Shown: positions 35,107-44,422 of the stretch, piece by piece
Numbering within the stretch: position 1 is the stretch's first letter
How the letters are laid out: each line of letters begins with the position of its first letter
Assembly (NCBI GenBank): GCA_964555065.1
Contig: CAZKRB010000007.1
Coordinates: 1-60,206, forward strand
From: Syntrophus sp964555065
GTDB lineage: Bacteria > Desulfobacterota > Syntrophia > Syntrophales > Syntrophaceae
Length of the DNA: 60,206 nt
Direction of reading: 5' to 3'
Program-made: the position numbers and the translations under genes
Notes under the pieces: generated by a model
The model's input: the letters and a program-made list of their open reading frames with translations, nothing else
Database searches by the model: none
Told to the model about the DNA's origin: nothing

Positions 35107-35438
35107 ACGCCTCGCCGGAACGACGCTTCCATTCGCTGTGCGCCTTCATTCCGATTTTTCCGCCTCTTTCATTCTGTTTCCCCGAACTGCGGCAACAGCT
35201 GTTTATGACCGCCCTTTTCTTTCTCAGAGGGTGCTTCCCGTTTTTCATCCCCTAACCGCAGGGCAAAGATCCATGGTCGCCACCGATCCCGGATAAAAAG
35301 CCTTGCCATCGTATCTGCAGGAAAGCAGCCTTACGGCGCCAAAAGGCCGGCGACAAACCAAAGACAAGGGGTTCAACCCGCGGGCAGGATTCGGTCGCAA
35401 CAAGTCCATGACACAATTTTGTATCCCCGATCCCCAGG

Positions 35439-35501
35439 AAAAAGCGACTTCCGGGAAGAAGAAGGCCTTCTCCCACCCTTTACCGGGCAAGTCGCTTTTT
35501 T
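35439..35501 (-). terminator. Terminator of ald (possibly bidirectional)
   Basis: AAAAAGCGACTT (35439-35450) and AAGTCGCTTTTT (35489-35500) are perfect reverse complements, with a palindromic GAAGGCCTTC in the loop. A- and T-runs flank both ends, so it can stop ald on the minus strand and read-through from the plus strand. The rest of 35107-35564 shows nothing recognisable. Confidence 0.75.
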
Positions 35502-35564
35502 GATCAGTCACTGCAAGCCCAGCCTCAAGGATCGGTCTCTCAATCCCGGCTCCCGGCTTTCGCC

Positions 35565-36674
35565 TCAACGCTCCGCAAGGGGAACGTACTCCAGTCCATG
35601 GGCTTCCGCCACGGGGCGGCTGGTCAGGCGGCCCTCCAGGGTGTTGACGCCCCGGGCAAGGGAAGGATCCGTGCGCAGGGCGTCCTTCAAGCCGGAGCGG
35701 GCGATTTTCAGGGCGTAAGGAAGGGTCACGTTGTTCAGGGCGTAGGTGGAGGTCCGCGGAACGGCGCCGGGCATGTTCGTCACCCCGTAATGGATCACGT
35801 CATAAACCCGATAGACGGGATCGCTGTGTTTTGTCGGGTGTGACGTTTCCACACAGCCGCCCTGATCGATGGCGACGTCCACAATCACGCTTCCCGGTTT
35901 CATCGCGGCCACCATTTCCCGGCTGACCAGCTTCGGCGCCCTGGCTCCGGGGACCAGGATGCTCCCTACCACGCCGTCGGCATGATGAACGGAGTCGGCA
36001 ATATTCTGAACATTGGAGCCGAGGGTGGTCAGGTTGCCATGTAGCACTTCGTCCAGATAACGAAGGCGATCCGCATTGTTGTCGATGATGGTCACGTGGG
36101 CGCCCATGCCTAGTGCCATTTTGGCGGCGTTGCTCCCTACAATGCCGCCGCCGAGAATCACCACATCCCCCGGGCGGACGCCGGGAACCCCTCCGAGAAG
36201 CTTTCCCCTGCCCCCGTTTTCCTTCTCCAGGTAGTGAGCGATGACCTGGACGGACATGCGGCCGGCCACCTCGGACATGGGCATGAGCAGGGGAAGCGCA
36301 CCGCTGTCCATTTGAACCGTTTCATAAGCGATGGAGTCCGTCCCCGATTTCAGGAGTTCCCGCGTCAGCTCCGGCTCTGCCGCCAGATGGAGGTAAGTAA
36401 AGAGGATCAGGTTTTTTTTCAGATAGGCATACTCCGTGGGCTGGGGTTCTTTCACCTTCATGACCATCGAGGCCCCCTCCCAGACGGCGGCCGCTGCGGA
36501 CAAAAGCTCGGCCCCCGAAGCGCGGTACTGGTCATCGGAAAATCCACTGCCCTCCCCCGCGCTGGTCTCCACCAGGACTTGGTGCCCGGCCTGGACAAGG
36601 GTTTGGACGCTGCCCGGCGTCAGGGCCACACGATACTCATTATCCTTGATTTCCTTTGGAAGTCCGATTCTCAT
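35565..36674 (-). CDS. ald: Alanine dehydrogenase
   Basis: 369 residues from the ATG at 36674 (MRIGLPKEIKDNEYRVALTP). It reversibly deaminates L-alanine to pyruvate and ammonia with NAD. Visible family features are GEGSGFSDDQYRASGAE, MKVKEPQPTEY (substrate Lys), FTYLHLAAEPELT with the catalytic His, and VVILGGGIVGSNAAKMALGMGA, the NAD-binding fold. Asp in VDVAIDQGGCVETSHPT is the catalytic acid region. In syntrophs it can serve nitrogen assimilation or alanine metabolism. Confidence 0.96.
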   Translation of the reverse strand: MRIGLPKEIKDNEYRVALTPGSVQTLVQAGHQVLVETSAGEGSGFSDDQYRASGAELLSAAAAVWEGASMVMKVKEPQPTEYAYLKKNLILFTYLHLAAEPELTRELLKSGTDSIAYETVQMDSGALPLLMPMSEVAGRMSVQVIAHYLEKENGGRGKLLGGVPGVRPGDVVILGGGIVGSNAAKMALGMGAHVTIIDNNADRLRYLDEVLHGNLTTLGSNVQNIADSVHHADGVVGSILVPGARAPKLVSREMVAAMKPGSVIVDVAIDQGGCVETSHPTKHSDPVYRVYDVIHYGVTNMPGAVPRTSTYALNNVTLPYALKIARSGLKDALRTDPSLARGVNTLEGRLTSRPVAEAHGLEYVPLAER

Positions 36675-36983
36675 AACCCCTCCCTTCAAAATCTCCCCCC
36701 TGCCCTTCCCTCGAGGGGAGGAAACGGTTTTAAAAATCCAAAGCCTTGACCCCGCCGTTTTGCCGGCACTTCATCCAAAAGAAACGCTGGAAGGATCCTC
36801 CTGCAATCCTTCCTTCATTGCGGTGAACATGATGCACAAGCCAGGATCTTTTCTGCGCCCAGGCGGCATCGGTGCGTCAGAGAAGAAATGAACCCAGAGA
36901 GTCATACGGATTGGATGCACTTTTCCTTGCAAAAGCTCAAGTGAGCAGGTAAAGATTCGCTGAGCTTTATGAGGAGACAGCCC
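36675..36983. other. Intergenic region between divergent ald and a small ORF
   Basis: About 309 nt with no supported gene or clear promoter pair. It ends with GAGGAG, the ribosome site for the small ORF at 36984. Confidence 0.35.
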
Positions 36984-37205
36984 ATGAAACTGAAAAAAAC
37001 GGATCAGTTGGAACTAGTCGACCGCACCCTGAACGTCAACGGGCAACCCTTTGTCGTCCAGTACCCCGATGAGCCGCTTTTCGGCACGAAAGATGGAAAA
37101 CTGGAGACCATTGTCTTCAAGGGTTGCGGCCTCACGCGGACCTTCTGGGAGCCCGAAGAGGTCGAAGGCTACTTCCGCGATCAGGACCCATCGGAAAATT
37201 TGTAG
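36984..37205 (+). CDS. Small conserved-looking hypothetical protein
   Basis: 73 residues from the ATG at 36984 (MKLKKTDQLELVDRTLNVNG), which has GAGGAG 8 nt upstream; an in-frame ATG 15 nt earlier has no such site. Composition is acidic and soluble, with no membrane segment. FKGCGLTRTFWEPEEVEGYF is the most distinctive part. No family was recognised. Its last 25 bases overlap the 3' end of the convergent PhoB-like regulator. Confidence 0.55.
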   Translation: MKLKKTDQLELVDRTLNVNGQPFVVQYPDEPLFGTKDGKLETIVFKGCGLTRTFWEPEEVEGYFRDQDPSENL

Positions 37206-37891
37206 CCGATCCCACGAACGGTAAGAATATATTTCGGTTTTTCTTTATCTTTTTCAATTCCGCCCCGCAGGCGGCTGATGTGGACGTCGACCGTCCGGGG
37301 CTCCACAAAGGCCTCGTCTCCCCAGACGTCTTCCAGCAGCTGCTCTCTTGTAAATACCCTCCCCGGCTGAAGCGTCAGGCATCGCAGAAGCTTGAGTTCC
37401 GTCGGTCCCAGATCGATCCTTTTTCCATTGACCGAAACTTGATAGGAGCGATAATCCACGCGCAGTCCCTGAAAAGTGAAGACGCCCTCCGTGTCGGCAT
37501 CGGCCGGTGAAGCGGACCGTCGCAGCACGGCCCGCAACCGGGCTGTCAATTCCCGGACGTTGAAGGGCTTGGCGAGGTAATCATCGGCCCCGATTTCCAG
37601 ACCGACGACTCTGTCCAAGGGCTCGCCTTTCGCGGTGAGCATGATGATGGGCAGGTTTTCCGTTTCCCGGTCGCGGCGCACCTGCCGGCAGACATCCAAT
37701 CCCGACAGCCCGGGAAGCATGAGATCGAGAATGACGAGATCGGGCCTCTCCGTCCGGATCGCTTTCAAAGCGCTTTCCCCGTCGAAAGCCTGCGTCACGG
37801 CAAAGCCTTCCTTTTCCAGGTTGAAGGTCAGGAGGTCTACGATATCCCTTTCATCATCCACAACCAGAATCCGCTTCCGTCCGCTGTGCAC
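37181..37891 (-). CDS. OmpR/PhoB-family response regulator
   Basis: 236 residues. Receiver domain with ILVVDDERDIV, phospho-Asp56 in VILDLMLPG, MLTAKG and DDYLAKPF. The C-terminal winged helix has LGPTELKLLRCLTLQPGRVFTREQLL and TVDVHISRLRGGIEKD, ending in VRGIGYKF. It binds direct repeats upstream of targets. No histidine kinase lies next to it, so its signal is unknown; PhoB (phosphate) is the closest named relative but that role is not shown. Confidence 0.9.
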   Translation of the reverse strand: MHSGRKRILVVDDERDIVDLLTFNLEKEGFAVTQAFDGESALKAIRTERPDLVILDLMLPGLSGLDVCRQVRRDRETENLPIIMLTAKGEPLDRVVGLEIGADDYLAKPFNVRELTARLRAVLRRSASPADADTEGVFTFQGLRVDYRSYQVSVNGKRIDLGPTELKLLRCLTLQPGRVFTREQLLEDVWGDEAFVEPRTVDVHISRLRGGIEKDKEKPKYILTVRGIGYKFSDGS

Positions 37892-37900
37892 AGCCCCCCC

Positions 37901-39262
37901 TTAAAACAGATTGTCCAGCAGTTCCGACAGATTCCTGATGCGGATGAGTTCGATGCCCGAATCTTCCGGGATTTCCTGGGAAAGGGCGCGGGGGAGAAGG
38001 CACCGGGAAAATCCCATGCGCGCCGCTTCCCGGATCCTCAGCATCATCTGGGCAATCCCCCGGACTTCGCCTGTCAACCCGACCTCGCCAAAGACCACCG
38101 TCCCCGGCCGAACCGCCCGATCCAGGAAGCTCGAGGCCATGGCGGCCACCATTCCGAGATCCACCGCAGGTTCATCCACCCGGATGCCGCCGGCCACATT
38201 CAGAAAAATGTCGTGGGCAGTCAGATGCAACCCGCAGACGCGATCCAGAACGGCCACCAGCAGCGAAACCCGGTTGGAATCGACGCCGATGCTCGTTCTC
38301 CTGGGCATCCCCAAGGGGGATGGACAGACCAGGGACTGAATTTCCACGAGGATGGGACGGGAACCCTCCATGCTCGGGACCACCACGGAGCCCACGGCGG
38401 CATCGGGACGCTCGGAAAGAAAAAATGCCGAAGGATTGAGAACCTCCGCCAGGCCGCTGTCCCTCATTTCAAAGACGCCGATCTCGTTGCTCGGACCGAA
38501 CCGGTTTTTCATCCCTCGGACAATCCGGTAAGCATGGCCGGAATCCCCTTCGAAATAGAGAACCGTGTCCACCATGTGCTCCAATACCTTGGGACCGGCG
38601 ATGGCGCCGTCCTTGGTGACATGACCGACAAGAAAGACGGAAATTCCCGTTTTCTTCGCAAAAAGAATCAGCCGCCCCGCCGTCTCCCGCACCTGTCCGA
38701 CGCTCCCCGGCGCGGAGCCGAGCGTGGCGGAATACACGGTCTGAATGGAATCAATCACCGCCACCTCCGGCTGGAGTGTCTGGAGGTGCTGCAGGATATT
38801 TTCCAGCGCCGTTTCCACCAGGACGAGAAGGTTTTTCCCATCCGCCCCGATCCTCAGCCCCCGCAGCTTGATCTGCCGCACGGACTCCTCCCCGGAAACA
38901 TAGAGAACCTTCCGGCCCTTTTCCGCAAGCTTCTGTAAAATCTGCAGCAGCAGGGTCGATTTTCCGATTCCGGGGTCGCCCCCGACCAGAACAGCGGATC
39001 CCGCCACGATCCCGCCGCCGAGAACCCGATCCATCTCCAGAATATCCGTTGGAATTCTTTCCTTTTCATTTGCCTCGATGGCGTCGATGGAAAGGGGCGA
39101 TTCAGGGATCGACGGGGCGCCGTATCCGGCAACGGCTGCCGCGTCACCCGCCGCTTCCTCAACAAAGGCATTCCATTCGTTGCAGGCCGGACATTTCCCC
39201 AGCCATTTCGGTGACTCGTAACCGCAGTTCTGACAGAAAAAAGCCGTTCGGTTCTTTTTCAA
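37901..39262 (-). CDS. radA: DNA repair protein RadA
   Basis: 453 residues. The N-terminal C4 zinc finger (FFCQNCGYESPKWLGKCPAC) is followed by a RecA-like ATPase with Walker A GGDPGIGKSTLLL, the RadA-specific KNRFG motif (MKNRFGPSNEIGVFEM) and a Lon-protease-like C-terminal domain (GGIRVDEPAVDLGMVAAMAS). RadA promotes branch migration in recombination. Nine nt separate it from the downstream response regulator, so the two may be co-transcribed. Confidence 0.95.
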   Translation of the reverse strand: MKKNRTAFFCQNCGYESPKWLGKCPACNEWNAFVEEAAGDAAAVAGYGAPSIPESPLSIDAIEANEKERIPTDILEMDRVLGGGIVAGSAVLVGGDPGIGKSTLLLQILQKLAEKGRKVLYVSGEESVRQIKLRGLRIGADGKNLLVLVETALENILQHLQTLQPEVAVIDSIQTVYSATLGSAPGSVGQVRETAGRLILFAKKTGISVFLVGHVTKDGAIAGPKVLEHMVDTVLYFEGDSGHAYRIVRGMKNRFGPSNEIGVFEMRDSGLAEVLNPSAFFLSERPDAAVGSVVVPSMEGSRPILVEIQSLVCPSPLGMPRRTSIGVDSNRVSLLVAVLDRVCGLHLTAHDIFLNVAGGIRVDEPAVDLGMVAAMASSFLDRAVRPGTVVFGEVGLTGEVRGIAQMMLRIREAARMGFSRCLLPRALSQEIPEDSGIELIRIRNLSELLDNLF

Positions 39263-39356
39263 AATCCGGATCCCTCTTTTACGTGGTTCTACGAAACATA
39301 AAGTAAATTAAAAGCTTAGTCAATATCAAAACCCGAAAGAAATCCTGGTAAATTTC

Positions 39357-39385
39357 TTGAGTAATAAAACCTTTATTGATATAGT
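39357..39385 (+). promoter_or_regulatory. Sigma-70 promoter of serC-serA
   Basis: TTGAGT (39357-39362), 17-nt spacer, TATAGT (39380-39385). AT-rich sequence lies upstream. The start would fall near 39392, about 33 nt ahead of the serC ATG. Confidence 0.7.
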
Positions 39386-39424
39386 GCGCCCCGAATTTTA
39401 CATCCGTAGAGAGGACAGACAGTT

Positions 39425-40552
39425 ATGCATAATCCCAATTTCAGTTCCGGACCCTGCAGCAAAAGACCCGACTGGAACCTGGACGCATTGAAAGATGCTC
39501 CTGTCGGGCGTTCGCACCGCTCAGCCCTGGGCAAGGAAAAGCTGGCCAAGGCGATTGCGGAGTCGAAACGGATCCTGAACATTCCCGAAGATTACCTGGC
39601 CGGGGTCATGCCCGCCTCCGACACGGGCGCTCTCGAAGCCGCCCTGTGGAGTCTTTTGGGCCCCCGCCCCGTTACCGTGCTTGTCTGGGAAAGTTTCAGC
39701 GACGGCTGGGCCACCGACATCAACAAACAGCTCAAACTGAGCCCTACGATTCTGAAAGCGGATTATGGCTCAATTCCCGACTTGAAGGCAATCGACTGGG
39801 CCGGCGACGTGGTCTTTGTCGCCAACGGCACAACCAGCGGCGTAAAAATTCCGAACTGGGACTGGATTCCGGCAGACCGCGAAGGGCTGTCCATCTGTGA
39901 CGCCACGAGCGCCGTCTTCGCCATGGAGTTCGATTGGTCCAAAATTGATGTGCTCACCTACTCCTGGCAGAAATGTCTCGGCGGTGAAGCTGCTCACGGC
40001 ATGCTGATCCTGAGTCCGAGAGCGGTGGCCCGCCTCGAATCCTACGATCCCCCCTGGCCCATGCCGAAGATCTTCCGCATGAAGAAAGGCGGAAAAATCA
40101 ATAAGGGCATTTTCGAAGGGGATACCATCAATACCCCCTCCATGCTCTGCGTGGAAGACTATCTGGACGCCCTGGCGTGGGCGGACGGAATCGGCCTGGC
40201 AAATCTCTGCAAAAAGAGCATGGCCAATCTTAAGGTTGTGGAAGACTGGGCCGAGCGCACCCCCTGGATCGATTTTCTGGCCGCCTCGAAGGAAATCCGC
40301 TCCAACACCTCCGTCTGCCTTTCCGTTGTGAGCGAGAAAGTCATCGCCCTGTCCAAGGACGAGCAGGCGACGTTTCTCAAGAGCATCAGCAGCGACCTGA
40401 GTAAAAGGGAAATCGCCCATGACATCAATTCCTACAAGGATGCTCCTCCAGGGTACCGTTTCTGGTGCGGCCCAACCATAGAGGAAGGGGATCTCAAAAC
40501 CGCCCTGGCGGAACTGGAAAAAGTCTATAACGAAAAGATCAAGACCCTGTAA
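39425..40552 (+). CDS. serC: Phosphoserine aminotransferase
   Basis: 375 residues, PLP-dependent class V transaminase making phosphoserine from 3-phosphohydroxypyruvate. Opening FSSGPCSKRPDWNLDAL and GRSHRSALGKEKL are typical of the SerC branch found in alphaproteobacteria and methanogens. The PLP Lys is in YSWQKCLGGEAAHG. The ending (GYRFWCGPTIEEGDL) is also characteristic of that branch. It is about 100 nt ahead of serA, so the first two serine-pathway steps are together. Confidence 0.93.
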   Translation: MHNPNFSSGPCSKRPDWNLDALKDAPVGRSHRSALGKEKLAKAIAESKRILNIPEDYLAGVMPASDTGALEAALWSLLGPRPVTVLVWESFSDGWATDINKQLKLSPTILKADYGSIPDLKAIDWAGDVVFVANGTTSGVKIPNWDWIPADREGLSICDATSAVFAMEFDWSKIDVLTYSWQKCLGGEAAHGMLILSPRAVARLESYDPPWPMPKIFRMKKGGKINKGIFEGDTINTPSMLCVEDYLDALAWADGIGLANLCKKSMANLKVVEDWAERTPWIDFLAASKEIRSNTSVCLSVVSEKVIALSKDEQATFLKSISSDLSKREIAHDINSYKDAPPGYRFWCGPTIEEGDLKTALAELEKVYNEKIKTL

Positions 40553-40654
40553 CCGGAAGAGAAAAAGGAGGCGTTTCCCGGAATTCCTCCTTCTGCGCGG
40601 GCAGGCTTTACCTTTAATATTCAACACGAAGGATACAGCGAAGGAGCGATTTTC

Positions 40655-42238
40655 ATGAAGCGAGTTCTGGTAAGCGATACCATGGCCACCGAGGGCGTCG
40701 AAATATTCAGAAAGACACCGGGGATCGAAGTGGATGTCATCACCAAGCATACCCCGGAAGAGTTGAAGGAGCTGGTTTCCAGTTACGACGGTCTGGTGGT
40801 GCGCAGTTCCAGCAAGATCACGAAGGAAATCATCGAAAACTCGGAGAAGCTGGCCGTCATCGGCCGTGCCGGCGCAGGGGTGGATAACATCGATGTCGAA
40901 GCGGCCAGTAAGAAGGGCATCGTGGTCATGAACACCCCAGGCGGCAACACGGTGACCACGGGAGAGCACGCCATCGCCATGATGCTTTCCCTGGCCAGGA
41001 AAATCCCGCAAGCCACGGCATCCATGAAGGCCGGAAAATGGGAAAAGAGCCGTTTCATGGGAAATGAATACTGCAACAAGACCCTGGGGATTATCGGCAT
41101 CGGCCGAATCGGAACCGTGGTGGCCGATCGCGCCAAGGGTTTGAAGATGAATGTCCTCGCCTATGATCCCTTCCTTTCTCCGGAAGCCGCGGAACAGATG
41201 GGCATCACCCTGGCCACCCTCGATGAAATTTACGGAAGCGCCGATTTCATATCCGTCCACACCCCGAAAAACAAGGAAACGACCGGGATGATCAACGCCG
41301 CCGCCTTCTCCAAGATGAAAAAGGGCGTTTTCATCATCAACTGCGCCCGGGGCGGCATCGTCCATGAAAAAGACCTCTATGACGCCCTTGTCTCCGGTCA
41401 GGTGGCGGGTGCGGCCCTGGATGTTTTTGAGGAGGAGCCGACGAAGAACATGGATCTCATTTCCCTGGACAACGTCATCTGCACTCCTCATCTCGGGGCC
41501 TCCACGGATGAAGCTCAGACCAGCGTGGCCATAGCCATTGCAGAACAGATGGTGGATTATCTGCTGAAAGGCGAAATACGCTATGCCGTCAACTTCCCCT
41601 CGGTCAGTGCGGACTTGATGACCGCCATGGCGCCCTATCTCAATCTTGCCGAAAAGATTGGCAAATTCCATGCACAGATCCTTTCCTCCGGCATTGAGGA
41701 AGTCCATATCGAATACAGCGGCGAAATTCTCAAATTTGACGTGACGCCGCTGACGATCGCGCTGCTGAAAGGGCTGCTGACTCCCATCCTTAATGAAAGC
41801 GTCAATTACATCAACGCGCCGGTCATTGCGAAGGAACGGGGGATCAAGGTCAAGGAATCCAAGAGCAGCGCGGTCAGCGATTACCGCAGCATGATCACCC
41901 TGACCCTGAAAACCGCCAAGGCGGTTACCACCACGGCCGGAGCGTTGTTCGGACTTCGGGAGCCCAGGATCGTCCGGATCAACGCTTTCACGGTGGACGT
42001 CATTCCGGAAGGGCATCTGCTCATGCTGTACAATCATGACCGACCGGGCGTGATCGGCAATGTGGGCACCGCCATCGGGGATGCAAACATCAACATCGCC
42101 AGGATGCACTGGAGCCGGTTGCAGGAGCAGCAGAAAGCCATGGTGGTCTTCAGCACCGACACGCCGCTGGACTCCGACATGTTGAAAAGGATGAAGGAAA
42201 CAGCCAACGTTATTTCTGTTCATCAACTCGATATGTAG
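40655..42238 (+). CDS. serA: D-3-phosphoglycerate dehydrogenase
   Basis: 527 residues. The first 310 or so form the 2-hydroxyacid dehydrogenase core: AVIGRAGAGVDNIDVEAA, NAD-binding TLGIIGIGRIGTVVADRA, INCARGGIVHEKDL, and the active-site His in TPHLGAST. An intervening (ASB) domain and a C-terminal ACT domain (about residues 455-527, LLMLYNHDRPGVIGNVG) follow; the latter normally confers serine feedback inhibition. Length fits the long bacterial class. Confidence 0.96.
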   Translation: MKRVLVSDTMATEGVEIFRKTPGIEVDVITKHTPEELKELVSSYDGLVVRSSSKITKEIIENSEKLAVIGRAGAGVDNIDVEAASKKGIVVMNTPGGNTVTTGEHAIAMMLSLARKIPQATASMKAGKWEKSRFMGNEYCNKTLGIIGIGRIGTVVADRAKGLKMNVLAYDPFLSPEAAEQMGITLATLDEIYGSADFISVHTPKNKETTGMINAAAFSKMKKGVFIINCARGGIVHEKDLYDALVSGQVAGAALDVFEEEPTKNMDLISLDNVICTPHLGASTDEAQTSVAIAIAEQMVDYLLKGEIRYAVNFPSVSADLMTAMAPYLNLAEKIGKFHAQILSSGIEEVHIEYSGEILKFDVTPLTIALLKGLLTPILNESVNYINAPVIAKERGIKVKESKSSAVSDYRSMITLTLKTAKAVTTTAGALFGLREPRIVRINAFTVDVIPEGHLLMLYNHDRPGVIGNVGTAIGDANINIARMHWSRLQEQQKAMVVFSTDTPLDSDMLKRMKETANVISVHQLDM

Positions 42239-42294
42239 CGCATTTTCAGAAGACCTTCGAAGTTGGGCAGGTTCATTTCAGAGGAGTTAGCGAT

Positions 42295-43593
42295 ATGGCC
42301 AATGTTGTCGTTGTGGGAACCCAGTGGGGGGATGAAGGAAAGGGAAAGATTGTTGACCGTTATGCGGAAGATGCCGCGGTTATCGCCAGATTTCAGGGCG
42401 GGAACAATGCGGGGCACACCCTGGTCGTCAAAGGCCAGCAGACCATTCTTCATCTGATTCCTTCCGGAATTCTGCACAATTCCAAGATCTGCATTATCGG
42501 AAACGGCGTGGTGGTGGATCCGTCGGTACTCATCGAGGAAATAGAAAGTCTCAGGGAAAGGGGGCTATTTCCGCCCGATACCCGTCTTTACGTCAGCGAA
42601 AAGGCGCACGTGATCATGCCCTATCACCGGCAGTTGGATCTAGCCCGGGAAGCCCGCCGCTCCGGGAAGAAAATCGGAACAACGGGACGCGGCATCGGTC
42701 CCGCCTACGAGGACAAAATCTCGCGGGTAGGGATCCGGATCTGCGATCTCCTGGACGAGACCATTTTCCGGGAAATGCTGGCGGTCAATGTGGAAGAAAA
42801 GAATTTACAGTTGAACCGCCTGTCCGGAGAAGCCCCTCTCGATGAGAAAAAAATCTTCGCCGAATATCAGGCGTATGCCGAAAAAATCCGCCCCTACGCG
42901 GCGGATACCTCCCTCATCCTGGACCGGGAAATAAAGCTGGGCAAGCCGATTCTCTTCGAAGGGGCGCAGGGATGCCATCTGGATATCGAACACGGCACCT
43001 ATCCCTTTGTCACCTCCTCCAGCACGGTGGCGGGCAATGCCTCCTGTGGAACGGGCATCGGCCCCTCCCACCTGCACGAGACCGTCGGCATCTGCAAAGC
43101 CTACACAACCCGGGTGGGGGAGGGCCCTTTCCTCACCGAGCTGAACGACGAGATCGGGGAACGCCTGCAGACGGTGGGCCAGGAATTCGGCGCGACCACG
43201 GGACGAAGGCGACGGTGCGGCTGGCTGGACATGGTCCTGGTGAAACAGGCCGTGCGGGTTTCCGGAATCACCGGCCTGGCCGTCACGAAGCTGGACGTTC
43301 TGACGGGCTTTGAAACCCTGAAAATCTGCGTCGGCTACCAATCGGAAACCGATCTTTATCCCGAATCGATTCCCGCCAACCCGCGCATCCTGAACGCCTG
43401 CCGCCCGGTTTACGAGGAAATGGAAGGCTGGACGGAAGACATCCGGGAAGCGCGTTCGCTGGAGGATCTGCCCGCCAATGCCAGGCGCTATCTTGAAAGG
43501 CTGGAATCCCTGGCCGGCGTCCCGGCAATCCTCGTATCCGTAGGGGCCGGCCGGGAAGAGACGATTGTCGTGAAGAATCCCTTTTCCGGTTAG
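42295..43593 (+). CDS. purA: Adenylosuccinate synthetase
   Basis: 432 residues. It joins IMP and aspartate using GTP in AMP synthesis. GTQWGDEGKGKIVDRYAEDA carries the P-loop-like motif with catalytic Asp, NNAGHTLVVKG the catalytic His, GTTGRGIGPAYEDK the IMP-binding loop, and TTGRRRRCGWLD the aspartate loop. GGAG precedes the ATG. It lies 56 nt after serA and may share its transcript. Confidence 0.97.
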   Translation: MANVVVVGTQWGDEGKGKIVDRYAEDAAVIARFQGGNNAGHTLVVKGQQTILHLIPSGILHNSKICIIGNGVVVDPSVLIEEIESLRERGLFPPDTRLYVSEKAHVIMPYHRQLDLAREARRSGKKIGTTGRGIGPAYEDKISRVGIRICDLLDETIFREMLAVNVEEKNLQLNRLSGEAPLDEKKIFAEYQAYAEKIRPYAADTSLILDREIKLGKPILFEGAQGCHLDIEHGTYPFVTSSSTVAGNASCGTGIGPSHLHETVGICKAYTTRVGEGPFLTELNDEIGERLQTVGQEFGATTGRRRRCGWLDMVLVKQAVRVSGITGLAVTKLDVLTGFETLKICVGYQSETDLYPESIPANPRILNACRPVYEEMEGWTEDIREARSLEDLPANARRYLERLESLAGVPAILVSVGAGREETIVVKNPFSG

Positions 43594-43603
43594 AAGTTTC
43601 CTC

Positions 43604-43632
43604 TTGACAACGAAAGACTCAACCTGTTAAAA
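43604..43632 (+). promoter_or_regulatory. Promoter of tRNA-Lys
   Basis: Perfect TTGACA (43604-43609), 17-nt spacer, TTAAAA (43627-43632), about 26 nt before the tRNA. Confidence 0.6.
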
Positions 43633-43657
43633 GGTCAAACCTTTCCATAAAGAACAG

Positions 43658-43733
43658 GGGCCGTTAGCTCAGTTGGTAGAGCAGCGGATTTTTAATCCGT
43701 TGGCCGTGGGTTCAAGTCCCATACGGCCCACCA
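43658..43733 (+). tRNA. tRNA-Lys (TTT)
   Basis: 76 nt with encoded CCA. Acceptor GGGCCGT/ACGGCCC pairs fully, anticodon loop TTTTTAA gives anticodon TTT, and the T-arm GTGGG TTCAAGT CCCAT is standard. Confidence 0.97.
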
Positions 43734-43739
43734 ATAAAA

Positions 43740-43782
43740 CAATGGGGGTTTCGCTGATTCAAGCGCAACCCCCTTGTTTTTT
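43740..43782 (+). terminator. Intrinsic terminator after tRNA-Lys
   Basis: GGGGGTT (43744-43750) pairs with AACCCCC (43767-43773). CGCT/AGCG extends the inside of the stem, and TTGTTTTTT follows. Confidence 0.9.
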
Positions 43783-44026
43783 AAACTCCATCAAGTCTCG
43801 CCAAAACGAATCCTTTTGCGTCCGGAAGGCCCCCATCTTTTGCACCGACGGTTCGGGAATTGACTCAGCTGTAGCATGGGACAAACGCTGATCTCTTAGC
43901 CTGTGAATCTGTGTTCAACCGTAAGACGAATCCACGCCTTCCTCTCATTGCGCGCGTCATCCATGGCATCAGAAGATTCCCGATCCTTTATTGAAAACTT
44001 TCCTTCCTTCAACAAGTCACAATGAC

Positions 44027-44422
44027 TTAGTAAGACGTGCTTTTGCATTGTCCCATCGAACTATTTTTTAAAGCCTGTTCGATTTCTTCCGCATCCGCAA
44101 TTTCAGGAACAAACATCACCTCCGCATAGTCACGAAGATGCCGTTCAGGAATTCCTGGCGTTATGGTGCCGTCTTCCCATACGACATCAAAAAAAGCGCT
44201 TCCCCCTATTCTCAATTGCTCGTGGATTTTTCGATTATTATGGAAATAGTTCAATACCCTGATGCTCTCCGGTTTTTGTTCGCCTTCAATCCTGAAGATA
44301 ATTCCAATCTTTTCACTTGTGTCATCCAATGGACAGAAAGATATCTTCTGACCCACTGCCAGGATGCTGGTTCGCATCGCAATCCAATATAGGCAATATG
44401 CTTCGAATTCATGCTCCTTCAT
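44027..44422 (-). CDS. Hypothetical protein
   Basis: 131 residues from the ATG at 44422 (MKEHEFEAYCLYWIAMRTSI), which has GAGGGG upstream; an ATG 15 nt earlier is possible. The protein is mixed alpha/beta and acidic, with IGIIFRIEGEQKPESIRVLN, GGSAFFDVVWEDGTITPGIP and a helical C-terminus. No family recognised and no signal peptide. It stands alone at the edge of the accessory region, after tRNA-Lys. Confidence 0.5.
   Translation of the reverse strand: MKEHEFEAYCLYWIAMRTSILAVGQKISFCPLDDTSEKIGIIFRIEGEQKPESIRVLNYFHNNRKIHEQLRIGGSAFFDVVWEDGTITPGIPERHLRDYAEVMFVPEIADAEEIEQALKNSSMGQCKSTSY

Noticed and set aside
39770..42226. A minus-strand open frame of 818 codons opposite serC and serA.
   Set aside because: Same reason: antisense shadow of two confidently assigned genes, with His/Gly-rich, non-protein-like composition.
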